From Ornatilinea apprima (GTDB lineage: Bacteria; Chloroflexota; Anaerolineae; Anaerolineales; Anaerolineaceae): a stretch of DNA of 64,000 nucleotides. This document shows positions 33,065-41,258 of the stretch, piece after piece. Where the stretch lies: NCBI RefSeq assembly GCF_001306115.1, contig NZ_LGCL01000033.1, positions 1-64,000 on the forward strand. The letters are read 5' to 3'. Position numbers and translations under genes: made by a program. How positions within the stretch are numbered: the first letter of the stretch is position 1; the number at the start of each line of letters is the position of its first letter. The notes under the pieces were generated by a model. The model was given only the letters and a program-made list of their open reading frames with translations, made no database searches and was not told the origin of the DNA.

Positions 33065-35143
33065 TCAGGGCTGGCAGTTCAGCTCCTGTTTGAGCTGCCG
33101 CGTGGCGGCAGATTTCTCCGGCGAGTCTGCCTCGCGGTCTGCGATGCGCTGCCATTCTGCGCACATCCACGGGCCGTAGCGGTTGGGGTTGAATCCCGCC
33201 GCGGTCAGGGCGGCGCTGGCAGCGTCTTCCCAACGGGCAGTGCGGGCATAGGCCTCCACCATCGGCAGCCATTCGTGCGGCTGGTCGTAGCGCGAGGTGT
33301 ACGGCGCGTCGGCAAAGATGGCGCGCGCCTGGTCGGCCAGTTCGGCGGCGCGCTGGTTGTCCTGCATTTGCAGGGCCAGCTCGGTTTTCTGGTAGATATA
33401 GCACCAGCCGTGATCCGGCTCCTGGTTGAACAGGTGGCGGGGCGGGTAGGAATCGTCGGGCGATTCGAATTGAATGCGCTCAGGGGAAGACATGGGCAGC
33501 ATGTGCCGCGCCAGCTCCGAAAGATCGGGGTCGGCGGCGTCGTTGGCGTCCAGCACCCAGATGCATTCCGAAACGGCTGGGTCGGCCATCACCAGCAGGG
33601 ACTGTGGGGTCTGACCTTCAAATACCAGGGTGCGGAACTGCGTGCGCAGGGGAATGCCCAGCGGATCCACGGTGGAGAGGGTGAAGCGTGGTTTGAGGGC
33701 GTAGTACCAGTAGGCCAGGGTTGGCGGGTTTTTCTCTTGCGGGTAGAGCAGGTTCAACGCGGCCGCGATGGAAAAACCACCCTGGTCGGTGAAGATGGGG
33801 TTTTCGGTGATCACCGCGGTGTTGGGTTCCAGGTAGGGGGCGCGCCACGAAAGCTGCCAGAAGAAGCTCATCTCTTGCTGCCAGGTGTCGCGGTATTTGA
33901 CCTGTTCGGTGTAGTGGAAGATGACGGCTGCGCCGATCAGCGCGGAGAAAGCCAGCGCGCGGCGCACCGGTTTCTGCACGGCCCATTCCAGCAGGGCCAC
34001 CAGCAGCAGCGAAGGCCCAAACATGCCCGGCAGGGCGTAGCGGTTGGAATGAATATCGGTAACCACCTGCCGCCCGGTGCTCCAGGCAGGGATGCTGCCG
34101 ACCAGCATGATCACCAGGCCGATGAACAGGGCCTGCAGCAGCCAGGTTTTCTTTTCCGTTTCGGGTGCAGCGGGTTCACCGGCGGGGGAATCATCGCGCA
34201 GGCCAAGCAGGTATACGGCGCATAAGCCGCCTGCCAGCAGCCCCAGCCCCCACAGCGATTTGATCGCCTCGGTGGGCAGGTTGTAATAGCCCAGCGAGAG
34301 CACCGGCTGCCAGGCGGTGACCAGCATAAAGAGACTGTCGAAGGCGACGGTCTGCCACAGCCAGCCGAGCGTGCCGCGCGGATCGCTGAAGAAGCCAAAG
34401 AGCGTTTCGGCCTGGTAGGGGTCTTCGCCGGTGAGTTGAATGAAGAACAAACGCCAGACCACATAGGCCACCAGCACCAGCAGGTACGGCGCCCAGTGCG
34501 CCAGCACGCGCAGCAGGCGGCGGCCCCATGGCTGCTTCTCTTCCAGGCTGAGCACCAGCAGCACCGCCGGGCGCAGCAATTCCAGGCCGATGAAATATTC
34601 GGTAACGGTGAGCTGCGCCAGGGTGAAGAACACGGCCAACAGGGTCAGCGGCAGGCGCAGGCGCGGCTTGCGCCAGGCCAGCACCATGAAGGCCAGTGAA
34701 AAAGCGAACAGGGCGAACTGCAGCCACTGCTGGTGAAAGGTCACCGCGATGGGCTGCATGGTGAAGATAGGCGAAACCACAAACAGCAGGGCGGCCATGC
34801 TCACCGCGCGGCGCGCACCCGGCCACACCAGGCTAAAGCTCCACCACAGGCCTACGGCGGTCAGCCAGCGCATGAGCAGCACAAAAATCTGCCAACCCAG
34901 CGGGGCTTCGCCCAGCAGCGGGGTGAGGAAGATGTGCGTCCAGCCAGAGATGGGGCGGTCTTCGGCGTAATAAGCCCAATAGCCCTGCGGGCCAAAAATG
35001 CGGTTGACCAGCATCTTGGCCCAGTCGTCCCAGTAGAAACCCATCTGGGGCAGCAGCAGGCCAAAGCTGAGCAGGCACAGCGCCAGCAGGGCAATGGGCA
35101 CGCTCCAGTGCGGAAAGCGCCAACGGTTCAATAATTGTTTCAT
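33065..35143 (-). CDS. Large multi-spanning membrane protein, GT-C-like
   Basis: 692 residues. About eleven to twelve hydrophobic segments lie in residues ~15-430. A DD pair in FYWDDWAKMLVN just after the first helix resembles the catalytic first-loop acidic motif of GT-C glycosyltransferases. The ~260-residue C-terminus is soluble and ends in TPR-like helices (AAELADQARAIFADAPY, WEDAASAALTAAGFNPN). GT-C enzymes use lipid-linked sugars on the outer face of the membrane; the substrate here is unknown. It lies 21 bases after a zinc-ribbon membrane protein gene. Confidence 0.7.
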   Translation of the reverse strand: MKQLLNRWRFPHWSVPIALLALCLLSFGLLLPQMGFYWDDWAKMLVNRIFGPQGYWAYYAEDRPISGWTHIFLTPLLGEAPLGWQIFVLLMRWLTAVGLWWSFSLVWPGARRAVSMAALLFVVSPIFTMQPIAVTFHQQWLQFALFAFSLAFMVLAWRKPRLRLPLTLLAVFFTLAQLTVTEYFIGLELLRPAVLLVLSLEEKQPWGRRLLRVLAHWAPYLLVLVAYVVWRLFFIQLTGEDPYQAETLFGFFSDPRGTLGWLWQTVAFDSLFMLVTAWQPVLSLGYYNLPTEAIKSLWGLGLLAGGLCAVYLLGLRDDSPAGEPAAPETEKKTWLLQALFIGLVIMLVGSIPAWSTGRQVVTDIHSNRYALPGMFGPSLLLVALLEWAVQKPVRRALAFSALIGAAVIFHYTEQVKYRDTWQQEMSFFWQLSWRAPYLEPNTAVITENPIFTDQGGFSIAAALNLLYPQEKNPPTLAYWYYALKPRFTLSTVDPLGIPLRTQFRTLVFEGQTPQSLLVMADPAVSECIWVLDANDAADPDLSELARHMLPMSSPERIQFESPDDSYPPRHLFNQEPDHGWCYIYQKTELALQMQDNQRAAELADQARAIFADAPYTSRYDQPHEWLPMVEAYARTARWEDAASAALTAAGFNPNRYGPWMCAEWQRIADREADSPEKSAATRQLKQELNCQP

Positions 35144-35164
35144 GCCGTTCCAGCCGCGGTGGGC

Positions 35165-35611
35165 TTAGTAGTTTACCCCGGTCTGGGTCATAAACAGGAC
35201 CGCCGCGCCGATCACACACAGGCAGCTCAGGCCCACCAGAACCACCGCGGCGATGATGATGCCCTTCCAGGGGAAGGAACTGCCGCCGGTTGGGGTTTTA
35301 GCGGGGGGAATGTAGGGAGCCTGCGGGGCGGCCGGAGGCGCGGGCGGGGTGATCGGCTGCGGTGAGCCCCAGCGCTGCGGTTCGTTGTCCGCCGGGCTGG
35401 ACGCCACCGAACCCCAGCGGTCGGTCTCGGGCATGGGCGGGATGGGGAATTCTTCGGCATCGGGGCGGCTCCAGCTTTCGGCAGAAGCCGGTTTGGCCTC
35501 AAAGGGCGAGGGCGCGCTGCCGGAAACGGGCTGGCCGCAGGCCTCGCAGAAACGGGCATTCGGGGAAAGGGGGGCTCCACAATAGGCGCAGATTTGAGCG
35601 TCGCTGGTCAT
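35165..35611 (-). CDS. Zinc-ribbon protein with C-terminal membrane anchor
   Basis: 148 residues. ATG 35611 has AGGAGA four bases upstream; the longer frame adds an unlikely leader. The N-terminal zinc ribbon is CAYCGAPLSPNARFCEACG (four Cys). A ~75-residue Pro/Ala-rich linker follows, then one helix at ~118-140 (GIIIAAVVLVGLSCLCVIGA). The ribbon would face the cytosol. It is probably a regulatory or scaffolding protein; no partner is evident beyond the co-directional neighbour. Confidence 0.75.
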   Translation of the reverse strand: MTSDAQICAYCGAPLSPNARFCEACGQPVSGSAPSPFEAKPASAESWSRPDAEEFPIPPMPETDRWGSVASSPADNEPQRWGSPQPITPPAPPAAPQAPYIPPAKTPTGGSSFPWKGIIIAAVVLVGLSCLCVIGAAVLFMTQTGVNY

Positions 35612-35806
35612 AGGGTCTCCTGAGAATAGAAAGAAGAAATGCGATAACGTCTTGATTATAGTACGAAAAAAGGGGTGGGGGGTTGTATCCGGGTTGGTCG
35701 GACGCATGAGAATTGATGGAGAAGCCAATTACCCGCGGTGATTGGCTTGCTTCTGGCCGGATGGGGTACAATGAAGGTGCACACTTAACAGGAGGCAAAT
35801 TGACCT

Positions 35807-36160
35807 ATGATCGATTCAGATAACCGCCCGTGGGGGCGTTGGGAAGAATATTTGAATGAGCCGGGTTACCGGGTAAAGCGCATTATTGTCAACCCGGGCA
35901 AGCGCCTTTCTTTGCAGCTGCATCATTTGCGCGCGGAACACTGGGCTGTGGTGCAGGGCAGCGGATTGGTGACGGTTGGTGATGAGGTGCGCGCGGTGCG
36001 CCGCGGCGACGCGATTTATATTGATAAAGGCCAGGTTCACCGCATCGAGAATAACGGCGAAGATTTTTTGGTGTTTATTGAAACGCAGTACGGCATCTGT
36101 GTGGAAGATGATATTGTGCGCCTTGAAGACGACTGGGGACGCACCAGCCCGGGCGCCTGA
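35807..36160 (+). CDS. Cupin, mannose-6-phosphate isomerase type II-like
   Basis: 117 residues with AGGAGG 11 bases upstream. A single cupin: PWGRWEEYLNEPGYRVKRIIVNPGKRLSLQLHHLRAEHW (metal histidines in LHHLRAEHW), GSGLVTVGDE, then GQVHRIENNG with the second-motif histidine. This matches the C-terminal isomerase domain of bifunctional mannose-1-P guanylyltransferase/M6P isomerase, present here without the nucleotidyltransferase. It may interconvert mannose-6-P and fructose-6-P, or bind a sugar. Confidence 0.85.
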   Translation: MIDSDNRPWGRWEEYLNEPGYRVKRIIVNPGKRLSLQLHHLRAEHWAVVQGSGLVTVGDEVRAVRRGDAIYIDKGQVHRIENNGEDFLVFIETQYGICVEDDIVRLEDDWGRTSPGA

Positions 36161-36187
36161 GGCAGTTTATCCTTTTCGGTTTCCCAA

Positions 36188-36218
36188 CAGGGCGCGAGAT
36201 TCTCGCGCCCTGGTTTTG
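36188..36218 (+). terminator. Rho-independent terminator
   Basis: CAGGGCGCGAGA is perfectly complementary to TCTCGCGCCCTG and is followed by GTTTTG, 28 bases after the cupin stop. Confidence 0.75.
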
Positions 36219-36248
36219 TCTACGCCAGAAGGAAATCAACGGACAGGC

Positions 36249-36950
36249 TTATTGGGATTGGAGAATGTCCAGCAGTTCTTCCAGGCGGGTGATGGTGTAG
36301 GTGGGCTGCAGATCGTCTGGCAGCGGAGCGCCTCCGTTGGGGTGGTACCAGCAGGTATCCAACTGGTAGGCCTGCCCGCCGCGAATGTCGGAGCTGAGGC
36401 TGTCGCCGATAACCAGCACGCTAGATTTCTGCGGCTGGCCAATCTGCTGGAAGACGGCGTCAAAAAAGGCCGGGTGAGGTTTGGCGGCCGGCAGCTCTTC
36501 TGAGATGAACAGCCCTTCAAAACAACCGGAGATGGAAGAAGCCGCCAGGCGCGGGCGCTGCACGTCGGAGAGACCGTTGGTGATGATCGCCAGGCGGTAG
36601 CCCTGCCCGCGCAGGCCGAAAATCAGCTCTTCCGCGCCGTCCAGCAGCTGGCTGGATTGGCCTAAAAAGCCCAGGTAGAGGCGGCTGAAGATTTGCGCGT
36701 CTTCATTGAGGTTGAACTGCTGGAATAACTGGCGGAAGCGTTCCACGCGCAGCTCTTGCGAGCTGATCTGCCCGTTTTCAAAGGCCTGCCAGACGCGCGC
36801 GTTGATCTGCCGGTAGGCGGCCTCGATCTCTGTGGAGAAGGACAGCCGCTCCAGGCGAAAGGCCTCGCGCAGGGCGCTGGCTTCGGCGGCGTCATAGTCG
36901 AACAGGGTTCCGTCCGCGTCAAACAATAACCATTGGTAGGGCAGGCTCAT
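36249..36950 (-). CDS. HAD-family nucleotidase (YjjG-like)
   Basis: 233 residues. HAD motif I is LLFDADGTLFDYD, motif II IITNGLS, motif III the Lys in AAKPHPAFFDAV, and motif IV VIGDSLSSDIRGG. The helical cap between residues 20 and 90 is typical of the YjjG/YfnB pyrimidine 5'-nucleotidase subgroup, whose job is removal of non-canonical nucleotides. All catalytic residues are present. It is divergent from the ArsR gene. Confidence 0.85.
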   Translation of the reverse strand: MSLPYQWLLFDADGTLFDYDAAEASALREAFRLERLSFSTEIEAAYRQINARVWQAFENGQISSQELRVERFRQLFQQFNLNEDAQIFSRLYLGFLGQSSQLLDGAEELIFGLRGQGYRLAIITNGLSDVQRPRLAASSISGCFEGLFISEELPAAKPHPAFFDAVFQQIGQPQKSSVLVIGDSLSSDIRGGQAYQLDTCWYHPNGGAPLPDDLQPTYTITRLEELLDILQSQ

Positions 36951-37040
36951 CGGTTTTCATCCTTTCTGTGGCTCGTATTATGGCATGAAACCGGCTACTT
37001 TGCAAAAGCCTGCTGAAAAACCTTGTATCATTCCCGAATC

Positions 37041-37054
37041 GTGACATTTGTCAC
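37041..37054. promoter_or_regulatory. Palindrome between HAD gene and arsR-type gene
   Basis: GTGACA-TT-TGTCAC is a perfect 6-bp-arm palindrome in the divergent intergenic region, 41 bases upstream of the second palindrome before the ArsR gene. It could bind a dimeric regulator; which one is not known. Confidence 0.45.
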
Positions 37055-37081
37055 AAGCAATCAGGTTAGAATAGTGGTATA

Positions 37082-37111
37082 TTCTTATATGCGGTTATGT
37101 GAATATAAGAA
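37082..37111. promoter_or_regulatory. Operator of the ArsR-type regulator
   Basis: TTCTTATAT at 37082-37090 and ATATAAGAA at 37103-37111 form a perfect inverted repeat with a 12-base spacer, ending seven bases before the ArsR start. ArsR/SmtB repressors usually bind such AT-rich palindromes over their own promoter, so autoregulation is likely. The site was found by eye. Confidence 0.6.
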
Positions 37112-37118
37112 AGAAGGG

Positions 37119-37469
37119 ATGATGGAACTTCCAATCCTGGAACAGGAAATCAATCTGCTGCATGAGCGGGTGTGCTACGCCCTGGGCGACCCCAAGCGCA
37201 TTCTGATTCTCTATGTGCTGGCCGAGAAAGGCCGCTACGTGAACGAGATATCAGAGCTGCTGGATATGCCCCAGTCCACCGTCTCGCGTCACCTGCGCGT
37301 CTTGCGCGAGCGTGAGCTGGTGGAAACCGACCGGCAGGGGCCGGCAGTGTTTTATTCGCTCAGCGACCAGCGTATTATCCAGGCCCTGGATTTAATGCGC
37401 GGCATTCTGACCTCGAAAATTGAGGCGCGGGCCGATTTAACCCAATCGTTTAACCGGAATAACAAGTAA
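37119..37469 (+). CDS. ArsR/SmtB-family transcriptional repressor
   Basis: 116 residues from ATG 37119 (AAGAAGGG upstream); earlier in-frame starts run through the operator. Winged helix: ALGDPKRILILYVLAEKG, the HTH VNEISELLDMPQSTVSRHLRVL, and wing VETDRQGPAVFYSLSD. It has a single cysteine (ERVCYALGD) and lacks the CxC metal site of ArsR and the two-cysteine switch of SqrR/BigR. It lies 20 bases before the CoA-disulfide reductase fusion, which it probably represses; a sulfur or thiol signal is inferred from that neighbour. Confidence 0.9.
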   Translation: MMELPILEQEINLLHERVCYALGDPKRILILYVLAEKGRYVNEISELLDMPQSTVSRHLRVLRERELVETDRQGPAVFYSLSDQRIIQALDLMRGILTSKIEARADLTQSFNRNNK

Positions 37470-37489
37470 TTATTTTTAAGGAGCAAGAC

Positions 37490-39949
37490 ATGAAGACAGT
37501 TGTCGTTGGTGGTGTGGCAGGTGGAGCCAGCGCGGCCGCGCGATTGCGCCGTATGGATGAACATGCCGATATTGTGATTCTGGAGCGCGGGGAATATATT
37601 TCCTTCGCGAACTGCGGCCTGCCGTACCATATCGGCGAGGTGATTAAGGATCGTGAGAAACTGCTGGTGCTGACCCCCGAAGAGCTGAAGAATTTACTGG
37701 GGATTGAAGCGCGCACGCAGCATGAGGTGATTCGCATCAACCGCGACGATCACACGGTTACAGTTAAAGATCATCGCACTGGAACGGAATACCTGGAAAG
37801 CTACGACCGGCTGGTGCTTTCGCCTGGCGCGGCGCCGATCCTGCCGCCCATCCCCGGCGCGGATCTGCCGCAGGTGTTTACCCTGCGCAACATTCCTGAC
37901 ATGGACAAGATCAAGTCCTTTGTGGATGAAAAACGCCCTTCGCGCGCGGTGGTGGTGGGCGGTGGTTTCATTGGCGTGGAGCTGGCCGAAAACCTGCAGC
38001 ACCGCGGCATTGAGGTTACCCTGATTGAAATGCTGCCGCAGGTGATGGCGCCCATCGATTACGATATGGCCGCCCTGGTGCACCAGCACATGCATTTTAA
38101 GCATGTGCGCCTGGCTTTGGGTGATGGCGTGAAATCCATTGAACCGAGCGAGCAAGGCTGGCTGAAAGTTACCCTGCAGTCGGACCGCAAAGTGGACACC
38201 GAGATGGTGATCCTCTCGATTGGCGTGAAGCCCGAAAACCAGCTGGCCAAAGACGCCGGTCTGGAGCTGGGCCCGCGCGGCACGATTGCCACCAACGCCA
38301 CCCTGCAAACCAACGACCCCGACATTTACGCGATTGGCGACGCGGCTTCGGTGGAGCATTTATTGACCCACGAAGCCACCAGCCTGCCGCTGGCTGGTCC
38401 GGCCAGCAAGCAGGGCCGTATGGTGGCCGACCACATCGTTGGACGCAACGTGCGCTTTAAGGGCGTGCAGGGTACTTCGATTGTGAAAGTGTTTGACATC
38501 ACCGTGGCCGCCACCGGCATGAACAGCCGCCAGTTGGAACAGGCCGGCATCCAGTTCAAGAATGCCATTATTCACGCCTCCAATCATGCCGGTTACTACC
38601 CTGGCGCAGCGCCGATGGCGTTCAAACTGCTCTTTGGCCTGGATGGCACGATCTACGGCGCGCAGATTGTGGGTATGGAAGGTGTGGACAAGCGCATTGA
38701 CGTGATCGCTACTGCCATCCGCGCCGGGATGAAGGTGTTTGACCTGGAAGAACTGGAACTGGCGTACGCCCCGCCTTTTGGCTCCTCACGCGACCCGGTG
38801 AATATCATCGGTTTTGTGGCGGGCAATATGCTGCGCGGTGATGTGGAAACGATTGATTGGAACGAAATTGCCGGTCTGGACCGTGAAACCAACTTCCTGC
38901 TGGACGTGCGCAAGCCCGAAGAGCTGATGATTGGCGCGATTGACGGCGCGGCGAATATTCCCCTGCAGGGACTGCGTGACCATCTCAACGAGATTCCGCG
39001 CAACAAGCGCGTGGTGATCTACTGTCAGGCTGGGCAGCGTGGTTATTTTGCATACCGCCTGCTCAAGCAGGAAGGTTTTGACGTGGTCAATTTGAACGGC
39101 GGCTTCAAAACCTACTCCCATGCGGTGGGGAGGCAGTCTAACTTTGATATTTTTGAAAATGTCTCAATCAGCAGCCGTGAAGAGATCAAGGAAATCCCGC
39201 CGGTAACATTGACCAATGTGAATGAATACATGCTGGATGCCTGCGGCCTGCAGTGCCCAGGCCCCATCCTTAAGCTGTACAACAAGGTTAAAGAAGTCAA
39301 TGACGGCGATGTGATTACCGTCACCGCCACCGATTTTGGCTTTACCAGCGACGTGAAGGCCTGGAGCGACCGCACCGGCAACCGCCTGCTCTCGGTGGAT
39401 ACGGAAAACGGCGTGATCACGGCGCGCATTCAAAAGGGCATGGTTGAAAAACCAGCCGAGACCGGCGCGGCGGCAGTTTCGCTGGATAAGACAATGGTGG
39501 TCTTCTCTGGCGACCTGGATAAAGCCCTGGCGGCTTTCATCATCGCTAACGGCGCGGCCTCCATGGGCCACAAAGTCACCCTGTTCTTTACTTTCTGGGG
39601 TTTGAACATTCTGCGCAAAGACGCTTATGTGCCGGTAAAGAAGAACCTGATTGAGAAGATGTTTGGTTTTATGATGCCGCGCGGCGCCAACAAACTGACC
39701 CTCTCGAAGATGCACATGGCCGGCATGGGTACCGAGATGATCAAGTGGATTATGAAAGAAAAGAACGTCGACTCGCTGCCGGTGCTGATCCGCACGGCGC
39801 AAGAAAACGGCGTGCGCCTGCTGGCCTGCCAGATGTCGATGGATCTGATGGGTATCAAGAAGGAAGAACTGCTCGACGGCGTGGAAATTGCCGGGGTGGC
39901 CACGTTTATCGCCAGCTCCGACGAATCGAACGCGACCCTGTTCATCTAA
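37490..39949 (+). CDS. CoA-disulfide reductase - rhodanese - TusA - DsrE four-domain protein
   Basis: 819 residues, AAGGAGC upstream. Residues 1-450 are a CoA-disulfide/NADH-polysulfide reductase: FAD motif VVGGVAGGASAA, redox Cys42 in SFANCGLPY, a second NAD-binding GGGFIGVELAENL and C-terminal AYAPPFGSSRDPVN. Residues ~460-550 are rhodanese with active Cys near 511 in YCQAGQRGY. Residues ~575-650 are TusA-like with CGLQCPGPILK. Residues ~660-819 are DsrE-like, ending with LLACQMSMDLMG. Sulfane sulfur could pass between the Cys sites and be reduced with NAD(P)H. All four active cysteines are present. The gene is under the adjacent ArsR. Confidence 0.93.
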   Translation: MKTVVVGGVAGGASAAARLRRMDEHADIVILERGEYISFANCGLPYHIGEVIKDREKLLVLTPEELKNLLGIEARTQHEVIRINRDDHTVTVKDHRTGTEYLESYDRLVLSPGAAPILPPIPGADLPQVFTLRNIPDMDKIKSFVDEKRPSRAVVVGGGFIGVELAENLQHRGIEVTLIEMLPQVMAPIDYDMAALVHQHMHFKHVRLALGDGVKSIEPSEQGWLKVTLQSDRKVDTEMVILSIGVKPENQLAKDAGLELGPRGTIATNATLQTNDPDIYAIGDAASVEHLLTHEATSLPLAGPASKQGRMVADHIVGRNVRFKGVQGTSIVKVFDITVAATGMNSRQLEQAGIQFKNAIIHASNHAGYYPGAAPMAFKLLFGLDGTIYGAQIVGMEGVDKRIDVIATAIRAGMKVFDLEELELAYAPPFGSSRDPVNIIGFVAGNMLRGDVETIDWNEIAGLDRETNFLLDVRKPEELMIGAIDGAANIPLQGLRDHLNEIPRNKRVVIYCQAGQRGYFAYRLLKQEGFDVVNLNGGFKTYSHAVGRQSNFDIFENVSISSREEIKEIPPVTLTNVNEYMLDACGLQCPGPILKLYNKVKEVNDGDVITVTATDFGFTSDVKAWSDRTGNRLLSVDTENGVITARIQKGMVEKPAETGAAAVSLDKTMVVFSGDLDKALAAFIIANGAASMGHKVTLFFTFWGLNILRKDAYVPVKKNLIEKMFGFMMPRGANKLTLSKMHMAGMGTEMIKWIMKEKNVDSLPVLIRTAQENGVRLLACQMSMDLMGIKKEELLDGVEIAGVATFIASSDESNATLFI

Positions 39950-39973
39950 TTCAGGTGGTTGTGAACAGCAAAC

Positions 39974-40006
39974 CAGCCCGGTGCTTATGGCCGGGCTGTT
40001 TTTTTT
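39974..40006 (+). terminator. Rho-independent terminator
   Basis: CAGCCCGG and CCGGGCTG pair around nine bases and are followed by an eight-base T-run. It overlaps the end of the convergent gene, where its A-run supports a lysine-rich tail. Confidence 0.85.
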
Positions 40007-40734
40007 GTCTTCTTTTTGGCGGCGGCTGAAAGCTGGGCTTTCTGCGCGCGCTGGAAGAGACGGATCAGCTCATCGGCGTCAATGAGATGAAAAGGTTTGT
40101 TCTGCGCGTAGGTCTCGGCCTGGGGGCTGAAGGTGCTGGTGGTGATCACATCGATGCGCGCGTCGGGATAGATATCGAGCATGCGGATCAATTCGCGCAG
40201 CACTGGCTCGCCCACGCGCCCGGCATAGCGGTGGCTGTGTACCAGGTGGGTGGGGCTGTTAGCCCCGGTGGCGATGAAATTGATCAGCCGCGCCTGGGAT
40301 GGATTGGCAGGCTTTTCGAGGGTGTAGCCGATGTTCTGGTAGGTGTATTGGACAAGGCGCTCAAAGCCGTCGTTGGAGAGCGCCAGCAGGTCGGCGGCTT
40401 TCTTAACGCGCTGATAGGCGGGTTTGGGGGGCTGCAGGCGCAGCGAGAAAACGATCAGCAGGGCGGCGGCCAGCCCCAGACCAGCGGCGAAGAAGAGGAC
40501 AGTTTCAATCCAGGACGGAATGAAAGCCGGTAGCGGTTCGCTGGCTACCCAGGCGGTAAAGCGCAAGGCGAAGAACAGCAGCCACAGTCCCAACAGAATA
40601 GAGAAAGTCAGGCGCAGCGATCTGACCCGGTCATCGCGGCCGATCCACCAGAGGGGGATGGCGGCCAGCCCCAACAGCGGCCAAAATACGGCGATTTGCG
40701 CGGACAGGCCGGGGAAATTGCTCTCAGCGTTCAT
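39985..40734 (-). CDS. Membrane protein with degenerate Mrr-like endonuclease domain
   Basis: 249 residues from ATG 40734; ATG 40743 is also possible. Three hydrophobic segments occur within residues ~10-100. The C-terminal ~125 residues have the Mrr/RecB-like layout: FERLVQYTYQNIGYTLEKP, a strand ending in LVHSHRYAGRVGEPVLRELI, then VITTSTFSPQAETYAQ and FHLIDADEL. Where active enzymes have a D and a Q-x-K, this protein has QARLINF and HSH, so the catalytic residues seem lost. It may bind DNA at the membrane without cutting. The tail is lysine-rich (KKKTKKT). Confidence 0.7.
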   Translation of the reverse strand: MNAESNFPGLSAQIAVFWPLLGLAAIPLWWIGRDDRVRSLRLTFSILLGLWLLFFALRFTAWVASEPLPAFIPSWIETVLFFAAGLGLAAALLIVFSLRLQPPKPAYQRVKKAADLLALSNDGFERLVQYTYQNIGYTLEKPANPSQARLINFIATGANSPTHLVHSHRYAGRVGEPVLRELIRMLDIYPDARIDVITTSTFSPQAETYAQNKPFHLIDADELIRLFQRAQKAQLSAAAKKKTKKTARP

Positions 40735-40774
40735 TGGATACATTCACCCCTGGGTCTCAGTCTCATAGGGGGCG

Positions 40775-41146
40775 TCAGGCGGGTTTGGGGGCCGGTTCGA
40801 TCATGGCGAAGGTTACTCCAGAGGGTTCATTGAACAGGCACAGTTTGGAGCCGCTGCCCAGCCTGGTAACCGGGTCGAGGATTGAGCCGCCTGCCGCCTC
40901 CACTTTTTGGGCCATCTCCTCAATCCCTTCCACCTGAATATAGAGGGCGATAAACGGCAGGCGCGCGCGTTTGAGGGTGAAAATGCCGCCTTCCATCGCT
41001 TCGGGGGTGAAGCGCTCGGGCACAATGTAGAAGCCCAATTGCTCATTGAAGTTGATTTCCCATTCAAACACATCACGGAAGAACTGCGCCGTTTTTTCCT
41101 GGTCGTGGCTGGCCAGCTCCCAGAATACCACCGGATTTTTTGCCAT
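40775..41146 (-). CDS. Glyoxalase/VOC-superfamily protein
   Basis: 123 residues from ATG 41146 (GAAAGGGG upstream). One VOC module pair: NPVVFWELASHDQEKTAQFFRDVFEWEI, then IALYIQVEGIEEMAQKVEAAGGSI and LCLFNEPSGVTFAMIE. This pattern matches small VOC proteins with a metal-binding or bleomycin-resistance-like fold. The usual metal His/Glu set is incomplete, so a catalytic role is unsure. No operon partner is certain. Confidence 0.85.
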   Translation of the reverse strand: MAKNPVVFWELASHDQEKTAQFFRDVFEWEINFNEQLGFYIVPERFTPEAMEGGIFTLKRARLPFIALYIQVEGIEEMAQKVEAAGGSILDPVTRLGSGSKLCLFNEPSGVTFAMIEPAPKPA

Positions 41147-41258
41147 CCTGCTGCCCCTTTCTCTTTGGATGAGCGGGTTAAACGCGTTCACCGGCTTTCA
41201 GCGGTGTGCTAAAACCAGTATAGCGTATTTTGGGGCAGGAGAAAAATACCCGGCTGGA

